From Bacteroidales bacterium UBA2716 (lineage in GTDB: Bacteria; Bacteroidota; Bacteroidia; Bacteroidales; UBA932), in assembly GCA_002354005.1 (NCBI GenBank), contig DEKS01000032.1, positions 4,225 to 16,618 on the forward strand: a DNA stretch of 12,394 nt, in the 5' to 3' direction. Position 1 is the first letter of the stretch. Each line of letters opens with the position of its first letter. The notes under the pieces were generated by a model that saw only the letters and a program-made list of their open reading frames with translations, was not told the origin of the DNA and did no database searches. Positions 1 to 6,951 of this stretch are shown in pieces. A program made the translations under genes and the position numbers.

Positions 1-1310
1 TCGTGGTACACAAAGTCGTGCGTGAGGGCATTATACACGGCCGACAGGTCCTGTGCGCGGCGTCCGCGTCCCTGCGGTGCACCCTGCCGGGGCTGTTCCT
101 GCCCGGGGATAGGGGCCGACAAGGTCTGCGAAATGGCAGCCTGGAGCGGGAAGTCCATCACGGAAGGGAGGTGGGAGTCAAAACCGTCGGTGTTGGGGTT
201 GCCGCCCTGCCAGTAGGCAATGTAGTCCGGGTTGGCATTCCACACCTCACCCACAATGTTGAAGCCCGGGTATTCGTCGGTCACGGCCTTGGCCCAGAGG
301 GACATGGGCACTTTCTCGTTGTAGAACCAGGTGTCTACCCGGAAGCCGTCTAGCTTGGAGTATTCTATCCACCAGATGGCCCACTGCTGGAAGTATTTGA
401 GCATGAATGGGTTGTCCAGGTTCATGTCCGGCATGCCACGGGAGAACCAGCCGTTTTCCATGATGGCCAGGTCTGCCTTGGAGGCATTGGGATCCAGGGC
501 CAGGCTCATCTGGTGATTGGAGTTCACGTAGGGCTCGTTCATGTGCACCCAGTCCGTGAAGGGAAGGTCCTGCATCCACCAGTGCTCCGTGCTGGAATGG
601 TTGGTGACCACGTCCAAAATCACCTTGATGCCTTTCCGGTGGGACTTTTCTACAAATTCACAATACTTTTCATTGGTACCATAGCGAGGATCGATATGGT
701 AGTAGTCGCTGCAGGCATACCCGTGGTAGGAGCCGCGGCGGGCGTTGTCTCCCAGCAGCGGCGTGCACCAAATGGCGGTGGCGCCCAGGTCGGCAATGTA
801 GTCCAGGTGGTTGATGATGCCCTGGAGGTCTCCGCCGTGGCGGCCCATGGGTTGTGCGCGGTTCACTTTCTCGGCGGTGTCGTCGGTGGAGTCGATGGAA
901 GGGTCTCCGTTGGCGAAGCGGTCCGGGACAATGAGGTAAATGAGGTCGGCGGTGGTATAGCTTTCCCGCTGCACCTTTTCACGGGCGTTAATCTGGTAGG
1001 GATAGCGGATTTCCCGCTCGCCGTCGGTGAACACCAGCGTATACGTGCCGGGTTTGGCCTTGGGGGCCACATCCACGTCGATGAACAGGTAATTGGGGCT
1101 GTCGGCCTTGTGGACAGCCTTTACTTTCACGCCTTTGGCGCCTTCTATCTGTACGTCATAAGAGCCGATGCCGGGCCCTTGCACCAGCAGTTGCAGTTCG
1201 GTCTTCATCCCGGTCCACCAGGACAGCGGTTCTACATGCGCAATGGGGTTCTGCGCCGCAAGGAAGAGGGCGCTCAAAAGGCATAGTGCCGATAAAAAGA
1301 GCCGTCTCAT
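1..1310 (-). CDS. susA: SusA-like periplasmic neopullulanase / cyclomaltodextrinase (GH13), 3' end outside window
   Basis: The first 436 codons are present; the C-terminal part lies beyond the left edge. Residues 1-19 form a signal peptide with a likely cut after LAA and no lipobox cysteine, so a soluble periplasmic enzyme is expected. Residues about 22-110 (PLSWWTGMK, LQLLVQG) resemble the N-terminal beta domain of cyclomaltodextrinases and SusA. The GH13 barrel follows: region I DVVTNH at 233-238, the MPDMN motif at 293-297 typical of neopullulanase-type members, region II GFRVD with nucleophile D326, and region III GEVW with acid/base E355. The region IV NHD motif must lie outside the window. 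The start ATG (1310-1308) overlaps the TGA of the upstream amylase gene as ATGA, so translation is probably coupled. The expected role is hydrolysis of imported maltooligosaccharides or pullulan-type links in the periplasm. Residues 399-420 hold an unusual Pro/Gln/Gly/Arg-rich insertion. Family assignment is strong; exact substrate is inference. Confidence 0.92.
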   Translation of the reverse strand, partial: MRRLFLSALCLLSALFLAAQNPIAHVEPLSWWTGMKTELQLLVQGPGIGSYDVQIEGAKGVKVKAVHKADSPNYLFIDVDVAPKAKPGTYTLVFTDGEREIRYPYQINAREKVQRESYTTADLIYLIVPDRFANGDPSIDSTDDTAEKVNRAQPMGRHGGDLQGIINHLDYIADLGATAIWCTPLLGDNARRGSYHGYACSDYYHIDPRYGTNEKYCEFVEKSHRKGIKVILDVVTNHSSTEHWWMQDLPFTDWVHMNEPYVNSNHQMSLALDPNASKADLAIMENGWFSRGMPDMNLDNPFMLKYFQQWAIWWIEYSKLDGFRVDTWFYNEKVPMSLWAKAVTDEYPGFNIVGEVWNANPDYIAYWQGGNPNTDGFDSHLPSVMDFPLQAAISQTLSAPIPGQEQPRQGAPQGRGRRAQDLSAVYNALTHDFVYH

Positions 1311-2665
1311 TTCAGAAGCCAGATTTTATATTCGTACGCGGCAAAGGTCTGCGAGGTGGGAATGCCGTTTTTCCCGGCCAGGGCCTTGGGGAAGGAGGCA
1401 TCGGCCTGCTTTCCCGTCACATTCACCGCCACCAGGGCGTTGGGACAGGCTACATACACCACGCCGGCGCTTTCGCTGGCCGTCATGGCGCCGCTGCGGT
1501 CCACTTGGGCAAGGGCTTGCAGGGCTGCCTGGTATTTGGCTGTGAGGGCGGTGTTGCTGTTCCAATCCATGGTGAGGGTGTTGAAGAAGTTGATGGTCTT
1601 GTTGTAACCCACTTCCTGGCTGCCGTATAGCATGGAAGAGCCGTTGAGGGCAGCCATGAGCACATACGCGGCCAGGGCGCCGTCGGCACTCTTGAACTGG
1701 GTGGAGGGCACGTCGGAGGTGGCGTCGTCGTGGTTGGTCACAAAGAAGAGCTTGGTCTTGGGAGCGGGCGTGCTCTCCAGGTCGCCTTTGTACCAGTTGA
1801 AGAAAGTAGTCGGTTTTCCGCCGCCGATGAGCGTTACCATCTGGCTCTTCATGCGGCGGTCGAAGATGATGTCGAAGCCGTCGTCGAACATTTTGTTGAA
1901 GTCGCTTTCCGCCAGCATGATGAAGCCGGGCTTGAGTGCTTTCAGACGTCCGATGGCCTCTTTCCAGAAGTCATCGCGCACGCCATGGGCATAGTCGCAG
2001 CGGTAGCCGTCAATGTCCAGTTCCTTCACCCAATACTCCAGGGCATCTTCCATGGCCGCCCAGAGCGCCTTGTTGCCATAGTCCAGCTGGGCCACGTCTT
2101 TCCATTCCCCGTCCTTGGTGGGCCAGGCAATGCTGCCGTCGGCCTTGTGCTCGTACCAATCCGGATGCTCCGTAATCCAGGCATTGTCCCAGGAGGTGTG
2201 GTTGGCTACCCAGTCAAACATCACCTTCATGCCCTTGGCCTTGGCGGCGTTCACCAGGGCCTTGAGCTCGTCCAGCGTGCCGTAGCTGCTGTTCACCCCT
2301 TTGTAATCCTTGATGCAATAGGGAGAGCCGATGGCGTCCTTCTTCCCTTCCGGATACACCGGCATCAGGTACAGGATGTCCGTCCCCAGGGCCTTGATGT
2401 CGTCCAGGCGGGCCTGCACCTTCCCGAAGGCGCCGCTATTGCCATACAGTTTCAGGTTCACCTGGTAAATCTGGTAATGGTCGCGGGCGCTTGCCGGCAG
2501 GGTGAGGATGTCGGTGGCATAGGTGATGCCGGGCTGGGGGATGGTTTCCTTGCCGTTTTCCGTTCCGTTCCCATTGGAAATGACCGGGAGGTCGGCCGGC
2601 TTTCCGCAAGCCCAGGCAGGGCAGAGGATAATCAGTGCTACAAGCAGGTGTAAGGCTCTTTTCAT
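1307..2665 (-). CDS. GH13 alpha-amylase family lipoprotein (SusG-like role)
   Basis: The product has 452 residues. Residues 1-19 form a signal peptide ending at C20 (AWAC), a relaxed lipobox, so the protein is probably a lipoprotein; surface exposure is inferred from the SusG analogy. The GH13 barrel begins near residue 62 (YQIYQVNLKLYG). All four core motifs are present: region I DWVANH (151-156), region II GYRCD with nucleophile D224, region III LAES with acid/base E253, and region IV NHD (311-313) with stabiliser D313. A short C-terminal beta domain ends the protein. It is much shorter than B. thetaiotaomicron SusG (about 690 residues) and has no room for the inserted starch-binding module of that enzyme. 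An in-frame upstream ATG at 2737 is rejected because it overlaps the preceding gene and hides the signal peptide. It lies 64 nt after the binding-protein gene and overlaps the next gene by 4 nt. Alpha-1,4-glucan hydrolysis is likely; the exact subfamily is not assigned. Confidence 0.92.
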   Translation of the reverse strand: MKRALHLLVALIILCPAWACGKPADLPVISNGNGTENGKETIPQPGITYATDILTLPASARDHYQIYQVNLKLYGNSGAFGKVQARLDDIKALGTDILYLMPVYPEGKKDAIGSPYCIKDYKGVNSSYGTLDELKALVNAAKAKGMKVMFDWVANHTSWDNAWITEHPDWYEHKADGSIAWPTKDGEWKDVAQLDYGNKALWAAMEDALEYWVKELDIDGYRCDYAHGVRDDFWKEAIGRLKALKPGFIMLAESDFNKMFDDGFDIIFDRRMKSQMVTLIGGGKPTTFFNWYKGDLESTPAPKTKLFFVTNHDDATSDVPSTQFKSADGALAAYVLMAALNGSSMLYGSQEVGYNKTINFFNTLTMDWNSNTALTAKYQAALQALAQVDRSGAMTASESAGVVYVACPNALVAVNVTGKQADASFPKALAGKNGIPTSQTFAAYEYKIWLLK

Positions 2666-2689
2666 AAGGCTATGTGGTTTTATTTGGCA

Positions 2690-2717
2690 GGCCGATGCCC
2701 GGTCAGGGGCACCGGCC
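2690..2717 (-). other. Strong intercistronic RNA hairpin
   Basis: The gap between the binding-protein gene and the amylase gene holds an inverted repeat. On the transcribed strand GGCCGGTGCCC is followed by a 6-nt loop and GGGCATCGGCC. All 11 positions pair in RNA, with one G-U wobble. No T-run follows (next bases TGCCAAATAA), so it does not look like a classical intrinsic terminator. A role in mRNA processing, in protecting the 3' end of the susCD-binding-protein message, or in partial attenuation before the enzyme genes is inferred. Confidence 0.6.
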
Positions 2718-2729
2718 CGAAAGAAGGGT

Positions 2730-5126
2730 TTACTCAACTACAGTCACGTTGTCTGCAGTGAAGCGGAAATAGAAGTCCCGGGTGACGGTCTGGCCCTTCA
2801 GGCAGTCGAAGTTCTCCAGCTGAACACCGTTGTTATTGTTGTTCAGGATGAAGTTGGCCGTGTTGCCAAAGGCCGTGGCCGGCACATCGAAGTACTTGTA
2901 AGTGACTCCGCCAATCTCCTGGGTTCCGGCAGGGAGTGCTCCCGGCCAACTGCCGAAGAAGTCGGTGGTGCCCCAGACATACAGGGCAATCTCGTCCCAA
3001 CCGGTCTCGTCAATGACATACACGCGGGTGGCGGGCTCCGTTGTCGTGCAGGCGGAATTCTCGATTTCCAGGTAGAGGTCTTCACCCAGGGTGGTGGTAA
3101 GGGCGTCGAACTGGTCGCCAGCACCGTTGTTGAAGATGAGGTTCTCGTTCTTCCCGGAGGCATCGGCCGACACGTCAAAGGTGTACACGGGCTGCCCGCA
3201 CCACGTACCTATCTTGTTACCGGCAGCGCCGGTCCAGCTGCCGAAGACTTCGGCATCGCCCCAGGCGTACAGGTTCAGCGTCTCCCAGCCCTGCTTGTTC
3301 ACCACGTAGATGGTGGAAGCTTCGCCGCGCGGATTGCCTTCCACGCCGCCCAGGCTGTACTCGGCATTCACGGTAAGGAAGATTTCCTCCTCGGGAACCG
3401 TGATGGCAAAGTCGGAGAGCTGCTTGCCGCCGCCGTTGTTGTTCAGGATGAGGTTGAGGTTCTTGCCGGCCATGTCGGCGGGGAGGCCGAAGACCAGGTA
3501 ATCCACACCCTTGACGGTCTCCACATTCACGGGCGTAGCACCCGGCCAGCCGCCGAAGGCTTCGGCGTCACCCCAGGCATAGAGGGCTATTTCTTCCCAG
3601 TCGGTCTTGTTGCTAATGAGAATCTTGATGTCCGGGTTACGGGGATCCAAGGCGCTGATTTCATTCTTTTCGGCGCCGGGGGCCACTTTCACGAAGACTT
3701 CCTCCGTGAGGGTTATCTGCTCCCAGTCAGCGGTTTGCTCGCCGCCGCCGCTGTTGTTGAAAATGAGGTTCTCGCTGCGTCCGAGGGCATCGGCCACCGT
3801 AAACACCTTGTAGTTCACGGAGCCAATCTTCACGGTCTTCTCGGCCGGAGCAATACCGGGCCAGCCGCCGCAGAGCTCCTTGTCGCCCCACATGTACAGG
3901 GTAATGGCTTCCCAACCGGACAGGTCCTGCACATAGATGGTCACAGGGTCGTTGGGCACCTCAGGAGTCGGAGGCTCCTCACCGCCACCGGATCCGCCGG
4001 GGCCGTCCAGAAGAGTGGCGCCCTCGGCCGTTACCTGGAACCAATAGTCCTTCACGCCCTCTTCAAAAGTAAGGGCGTAATCGCTCAGTTGGGTTCCGTT
4101 ATTATTATTGTTGAAAATCAGGTTCTGCTTCAAACCGATGACATCGTCACCATACTCGAAGTACTTGTAGGTGATGCCACCCAGGTCTGCCGTTCCGGCC
4201 ACCTGTGCGCCGGGCCAGCTACCGCCAAAGTCGTTCACGTCGCCCCACTGGTACAGGGCAATGGAGTCCCAACCGGTCTGGTCGTCCACCCATACGCGGA
4301 CACCGTCGTGATCGGGAATCTTGATTTCACCGCCTCCGGAAGGAGCGTCAATCTCCTCCACGCCGTCGGCCGTCACCAGGAACCAGTAGTCCTGCACGCC
4401 CTCCGCAAAGGTGAGGGCATAGTCGCCCAGCTGGGTGCCGCCGCCGTTGTTGTTGAAAATGAGGTTCTGGCCCAGGCCGAAGATATCGTCACCGTACTCA
4501 AAATACTTGTACTCCTGATCTCCCAGTTTGATGGTGCCGGTGACCTGTGCGCCGGGCCAGCCGCCGCCAAAGTCGTTCACGTCGCCCCACTGGTACAAGG
4601 CGATGGCATCCCAGCCGGTCTGGTCGATGATGTACACGCGTACACCGTCGTGCTCGGGAATCTCAATGCCGGGTTCTTCCTCCGGCGGGATGAAGTAGGC
4701 TTCCCACTTGTCGGCATACACATTGGCCCATTGGCCTGCGCCAATAGTGAGGGTGTGTTTTACCTCCTTGTTGAGCGCATCGCGTTCGTAGCCCTGCTGC
4801 TCGTTGTAGAAGGTAAAGCCGTCGGCCAGGGTTTTTCCGGCCAGGAAGTCGCCGGGATTCAGGTATACGCCCCACTTTTGGGGAATGTTGGCGGAGCGGG
4901 TGAGCAGGTAGGCGCTGTTGCCAATGGCATCGTCGCCTCCGTTGAAGGGGCCGATGATATAGACTTCATCGTCTGCTGCCGTCGCCTGCGGAAGGATGGC
5001 TTCCACCAGGATGCGGTCGGCGCGGGTCTCGAAGGCCTGCTTCTCGTGGTTATATTCAATTTCCAGCTTGGGAGAGCAGGCTGCTGCAAAGACCAGGATA
5101 CCTATGTATGTAAGAAATCTTTTCAT
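2730..5126 (-). CDS. Multimodular starch-binding outer-membrane lipoprotein with six CBM26-like modules (SusE/SusF position)
   Basis: The product has 798 residues. A signal peptide ends in the lipobox AAAC at C17, so this is a lipoprotein. Residues about 35-150 form a non-repeated N-terminal domain (DEVYIIGPFNGG) that I cannot assign. Six tandem modules follow, at about 160-259, 274-375, 393-482, 499-592, 603-693 and 699-798. Each carries the pattern tGW-x-x-I-x-LY-x-WGD, then WPG (WTG in module 5), then a YKYF-like strand and an Asn-rich (L/F)I(F/L)NN loop. The conserved Trp and Asn residues match the logic of CBM26-type starch binding. Gly/Pro-rich linkers lie at 260-273 and 376-392. B. thetaiotaomicron SusE and SusF carry two and three modules, so one protein here may replace both. 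The gene starts 2 nt after susD stops. The role is starch capture at the cell surface, with no catalytic motif. Module family is fairly sure; ligand range is inference. Confidence 0.88.
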   Translation of the reverse strand: MKRFLTYIGILVFAAACSPKLEIEYNHEKQAFETRADRILVEAILPQATAADDEVYIIGPFNGGDDAIGNSAYLLTRSANIPQKWGVYLNPGDFLAGKTLADGFTFYNEQQGYERDALNKEVKHTLTIGAGQWANVYADKWEAYFIPPEEEPGIEIPEHDGVRVYIIDQTGWDAIALYQWGDVNDFGGGWPGAQVTGTIKLGDQEYKYFEYGDDIFGLGQNLIFNNNGGGTQLGDYALTFAEGVQDYWFLVTADGVEEIDAPSGGGEIKIPDHDGVRVWVDDQTGWDSIALYQWGDVNDFGGSWPGAQVAGTADLGGITYKYFEYGDDVIGLKQNLIFNNNNNGTQLSDYALTFEEGVKDYWFQVTAEGATLLDGPGGSGGGEEPPTPEVPNDPVTIYVQDLSGWEAITLYMWGDKELCGGWPGIAPAEKTVKIGSVNYKVFTVADALGRSENLIFNNSGGGEQTADWEQITLTEEVFVKVAPGAEKNEISALDPRNPDIKILISNKTDWEEIALYAWGDAEAFGGWPGATPVNVETVKGVDYLVFGLPADMAGKNLNLILNNNGGGKQLSDFAITVPEEEIFLTVNAEYSLGGVEGNPRGEASTIYVVNKQGWETLNLYAWGDAEVFGSWTGAAGNKIGTWCGQPVYTFDVSADASGKNENLIFNNGAGDQFDALTTTLGEDLYLEIENSACTTTEPATRVYVIDETGWDEIALYVWGTTDFFGSWPGALPAGTQEIGGVTYKYFDVPATAFGNTANFILNNNNNGVQLENFDCLKGQTVTRDFYFRFTADNVTVVE
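2733..4649 (-). repeat. Six tandem protein-coding repeat units (starch-binding modules)
   Basis: Module positions in the DNA, in coding order, are about 4649-4350, 4307-4002, 3950-3681, 3632-3351, 3320-3048 and 3032-2733. Modules 1 and 2 align without gaps at a 342-bp offset. By hand, residues 160-256 and 274-370 share about 75 of 97 positions, and whole DNA blocks (the WGDVNDFGG region) are nearly identical. The other four share mainly the Trp/Asn ligand motif and are clearly older. Confidence 0.85.
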
Positions 5127-5128
5127 AA

Positions 5129-6937
5129 TTACTTGGAGGCTGCATAGTTAGGATTCTGTACAAGGCCGGGGTTCACCGTAAGGGCGGCCTCCGGAAGCGG
5201 GAACCACTCGTACTTGCGGTCGCGTTGGGCCGGATAGAAGTCGTCACCCTCGCCGCGGCCGAAGAACCACCACTGGCCCTGGGTGAATTTGTCGTAGCGA
5301 CGCAGGTCGGTGCGGCGGCGGCGTCCCTCGCAGAGGAACTCCTTGCCCCACTCGTTGAGCATCCAGTCAAGATTGAATTCCGTAAAGCCCGGGCCGGGTT
5401 CGTCCTTCTTGATGTTCCAGTCGGCCGGCTTGAAGTAGCGCTGGCGCACCTGGTTCACCAGGTCCTTGGCACCGTTGCTGTCGCCGGCGCGGAGCTTGCA
5501 TTCGGCCAACATGTACACCACCTCGGCAAGGCGGAATTCCACTTCGTCAATGTCGCGGAAGTCTACGCCGCACACATCCGGGAGGATGGGATAGCGCACC
5601 AGGCGGTAACCGGAGTTGGTCTCGCCCCAGTGGGGAGACATCACAGGAGCCAGGTCGCGTCCCAGGTTCTGGAAAGTGCCCACCTGGTCCACGTAGACCA
5701 GATTCTGGCCTTCCCGGTCGGCATCGGCAGGAAGAGCGGCGCCGGTGTAGTAATCCTTCTGGGCGCCCATCAGGAACAGGCCGTCCCAGTTGCCTTTTTC
5801 GTCGGCGTGGTAAGGGGCCTTGCGGATGTCCTTGTCATCAAAGCGGTCGTACACGGCACCCAGCTTGTCGCCGTAGTCAAAGAGGAAGGACTTGCCGCCG
5901 GTGTCGGTGCCGCCGGTAGGCTCCACGGTGCCGGTGTTGTCGTGGGAAGGTGCCACAATCACGCAGTTCCACCGGCCCTGGTCGTTGTTGGAACCGAAGA
6001 TGGAGTCGGGATCGCCAAAGGCGTTGTAGGGCAGGAAGGTGACCACGCGGCAGTTATAAGCGTTGGGGTGGGACTTTCCGTACTCGGAGGCCAGGGCAAA
6101 GATGACTTCCTGGCAGGTTTCGTTGCCAATGTTGTAAATGTCATGGTAGTCGGTGGCCAGGGCGTAGGTGCCAAAGTCTCCGCGGATGATGGCTTCGCAC
6201 AGCGTGGCGCATTCCGTGAAGTGGTCTTCCTTGATGAACACCGGGGCGTTGAACAGCAGGCGGGCCTTGATGATGCGGTTGGTGGCCTGGTTCATGCGGT
6301 TCACGTTGTTCTTGGGAAGGTTGTCCAGGCTCTCGTCCAGTTCCTTCATCAGGAAGTCGTAGATGACTTTGCAGCCCTCGTCAAAATCCTTGGCGGCCGA
6401 GCCGGGAACCACGGAGGTCACCTCCGTATTCAGCGGAAGGGCGCCGCCCCACACCTCAAAGAGGTTGTAGTAGCACCACGCGCGAAGGGTGCGCATCTCG
6501 TCGATATACTGCGAAGCATGCTCCGCGGACACGCCAATGGCGTTGAGGTCCATGGTCTGGAGGTCATGGATGATGCTGTTGCTTTCGCCAATGGCACCCC
6601 AGGTGTTGTTCCAGGCCTTCTGGATAATGTCCGACTGGGAGGTCCAGGTGTGGGAGGACAGCACGAACTTCTCTGCATTGTCCCAGCCCCACTGACCGCC
6701 GTTCCAAACGCGCCAGGCAATCTGGTCGGCAGAGAACTCGTTCAGGTAGAAGAAGTACTCACCAAAAGCGCCCTCGGCCGTATAATAAACGGAGGCGATG
6801 GCTCCTTTCACGCTGCCTTCGTTCTGGTAGAAGTTGTCCTTTTCTACGCGGTTGAAGGCTTGTTCGGTGAGGTCGAAGCAGGCGGTAAGACTAACAGTGG
6901 CAACCGCCAGTACAAGGGTATTGAATATCTTTCTCAT
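5129..6937 (-). CDS. susD: SusD-like outer-membrane glycan-binding lipoprotein
   Basis: The product has 602 residues from the chosen start. MRKIF begins a signal peptide ending in the canonical lipobox LTAC at C20, so this is an outer-membrane lipoprotein. Helical TPR-like segments of the SusD fold are recognisable (RTLRAWCYYNLFEVWGG and the RAGDSNGAKDLVNQVRQR region). So are typical C-terminal motifs: EWGKEFLCEGRRR, TDLRRY, and FPLPEAALTVNPGLVQNPNY at the end. SusD proteins cap the SusC barrel and hand glycan to it. A Trp-rich stretch (W75, W78, W83, W85, W98) is a candidate starch-contact surface. An ATG at 6952 overlaps the susC stop as TAATG and would add five residues (MGICL). I prefer 6937 because it gives a standard signal peptide, but the upstream start is possible. 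The next gene follows after 2 nt. Confidence 0.95.
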   Translation of the reverse strand: MRKIFNTLVLAVATVSLTACFDLTEQAFNRVEKDNFYQNEGSVKGAIASVYYTAEGAFGEYFFYLNEFSADQIAWRVWNGGQWGWDNAEKFVLSSHTWTSQSDIIQKAWNNTWGAIGESNSIIHDLQTMDLNAIGVSAEHASQYIDEMRTLRAWCYYNLFEVWGGALPLNTEVTSVVPGSAAKDFDEGCKVIYDFLMKELDESLDNLPKNNVNRMNQATNRIIKARLLFNAPVFIKEDHFTECATLCEAIIRGDFGTYALATDYHDIYNIGNETCQEVIFALASEYGKSHPNAYNCRVVTFLPYNAFGDPDSIFGSNNDQGRWNCVIVAPSHDNTGTVEPTGGTDTGGKSFLFDYGDKLGAVYDRFDDKDIRKAPYHADEKGNWDGLFLMGAQKDYYTGAALPADADREGQNLVYVDQVGTFQNLGRDLAPVMSPHWGETNSGYRLVRYPILPDVCGVDFRDIDEVEFRLAEVVYMLAECKLRAGDSNGAKDLVNQVRQRYFKPADWNIKKDEPGPGFTEFNLDWMLNEWGKEFLCEGRRRRTDLRRYDKFTQGQWWFFGRGEGDDFYPAQRDRKYEWFPLPEAALTVNPGLVQNPNYAASK

Positions 6938-6951
6938 AAGGCAGATTCCCA

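Noticed and set aside
2666..2737. Upstream in-frame ATG at 2737 for the amylase gene
   Set aside because: It would overlap the end of the preceding gene and put 24 polar residues before a good lipoprotein signal peptide.
2733..4649. Regular repeats considered as a possible CRISPR array or non-coding repeat
   Set aside because: The unit is about 270-342 bp, in frame, and encodes a conserved protein module with diverged copies, so it is a domain array.
2523..5147. An 874-codon open frame on the plus strand, antisense to the binding-protein gene
   Set aside because: The minus-strand frame has a signal peptide, lipobox and six domain repeats. The plus frame is a shadow that stays open because of GC-rich codon use, and its translation has no recognisable domains.
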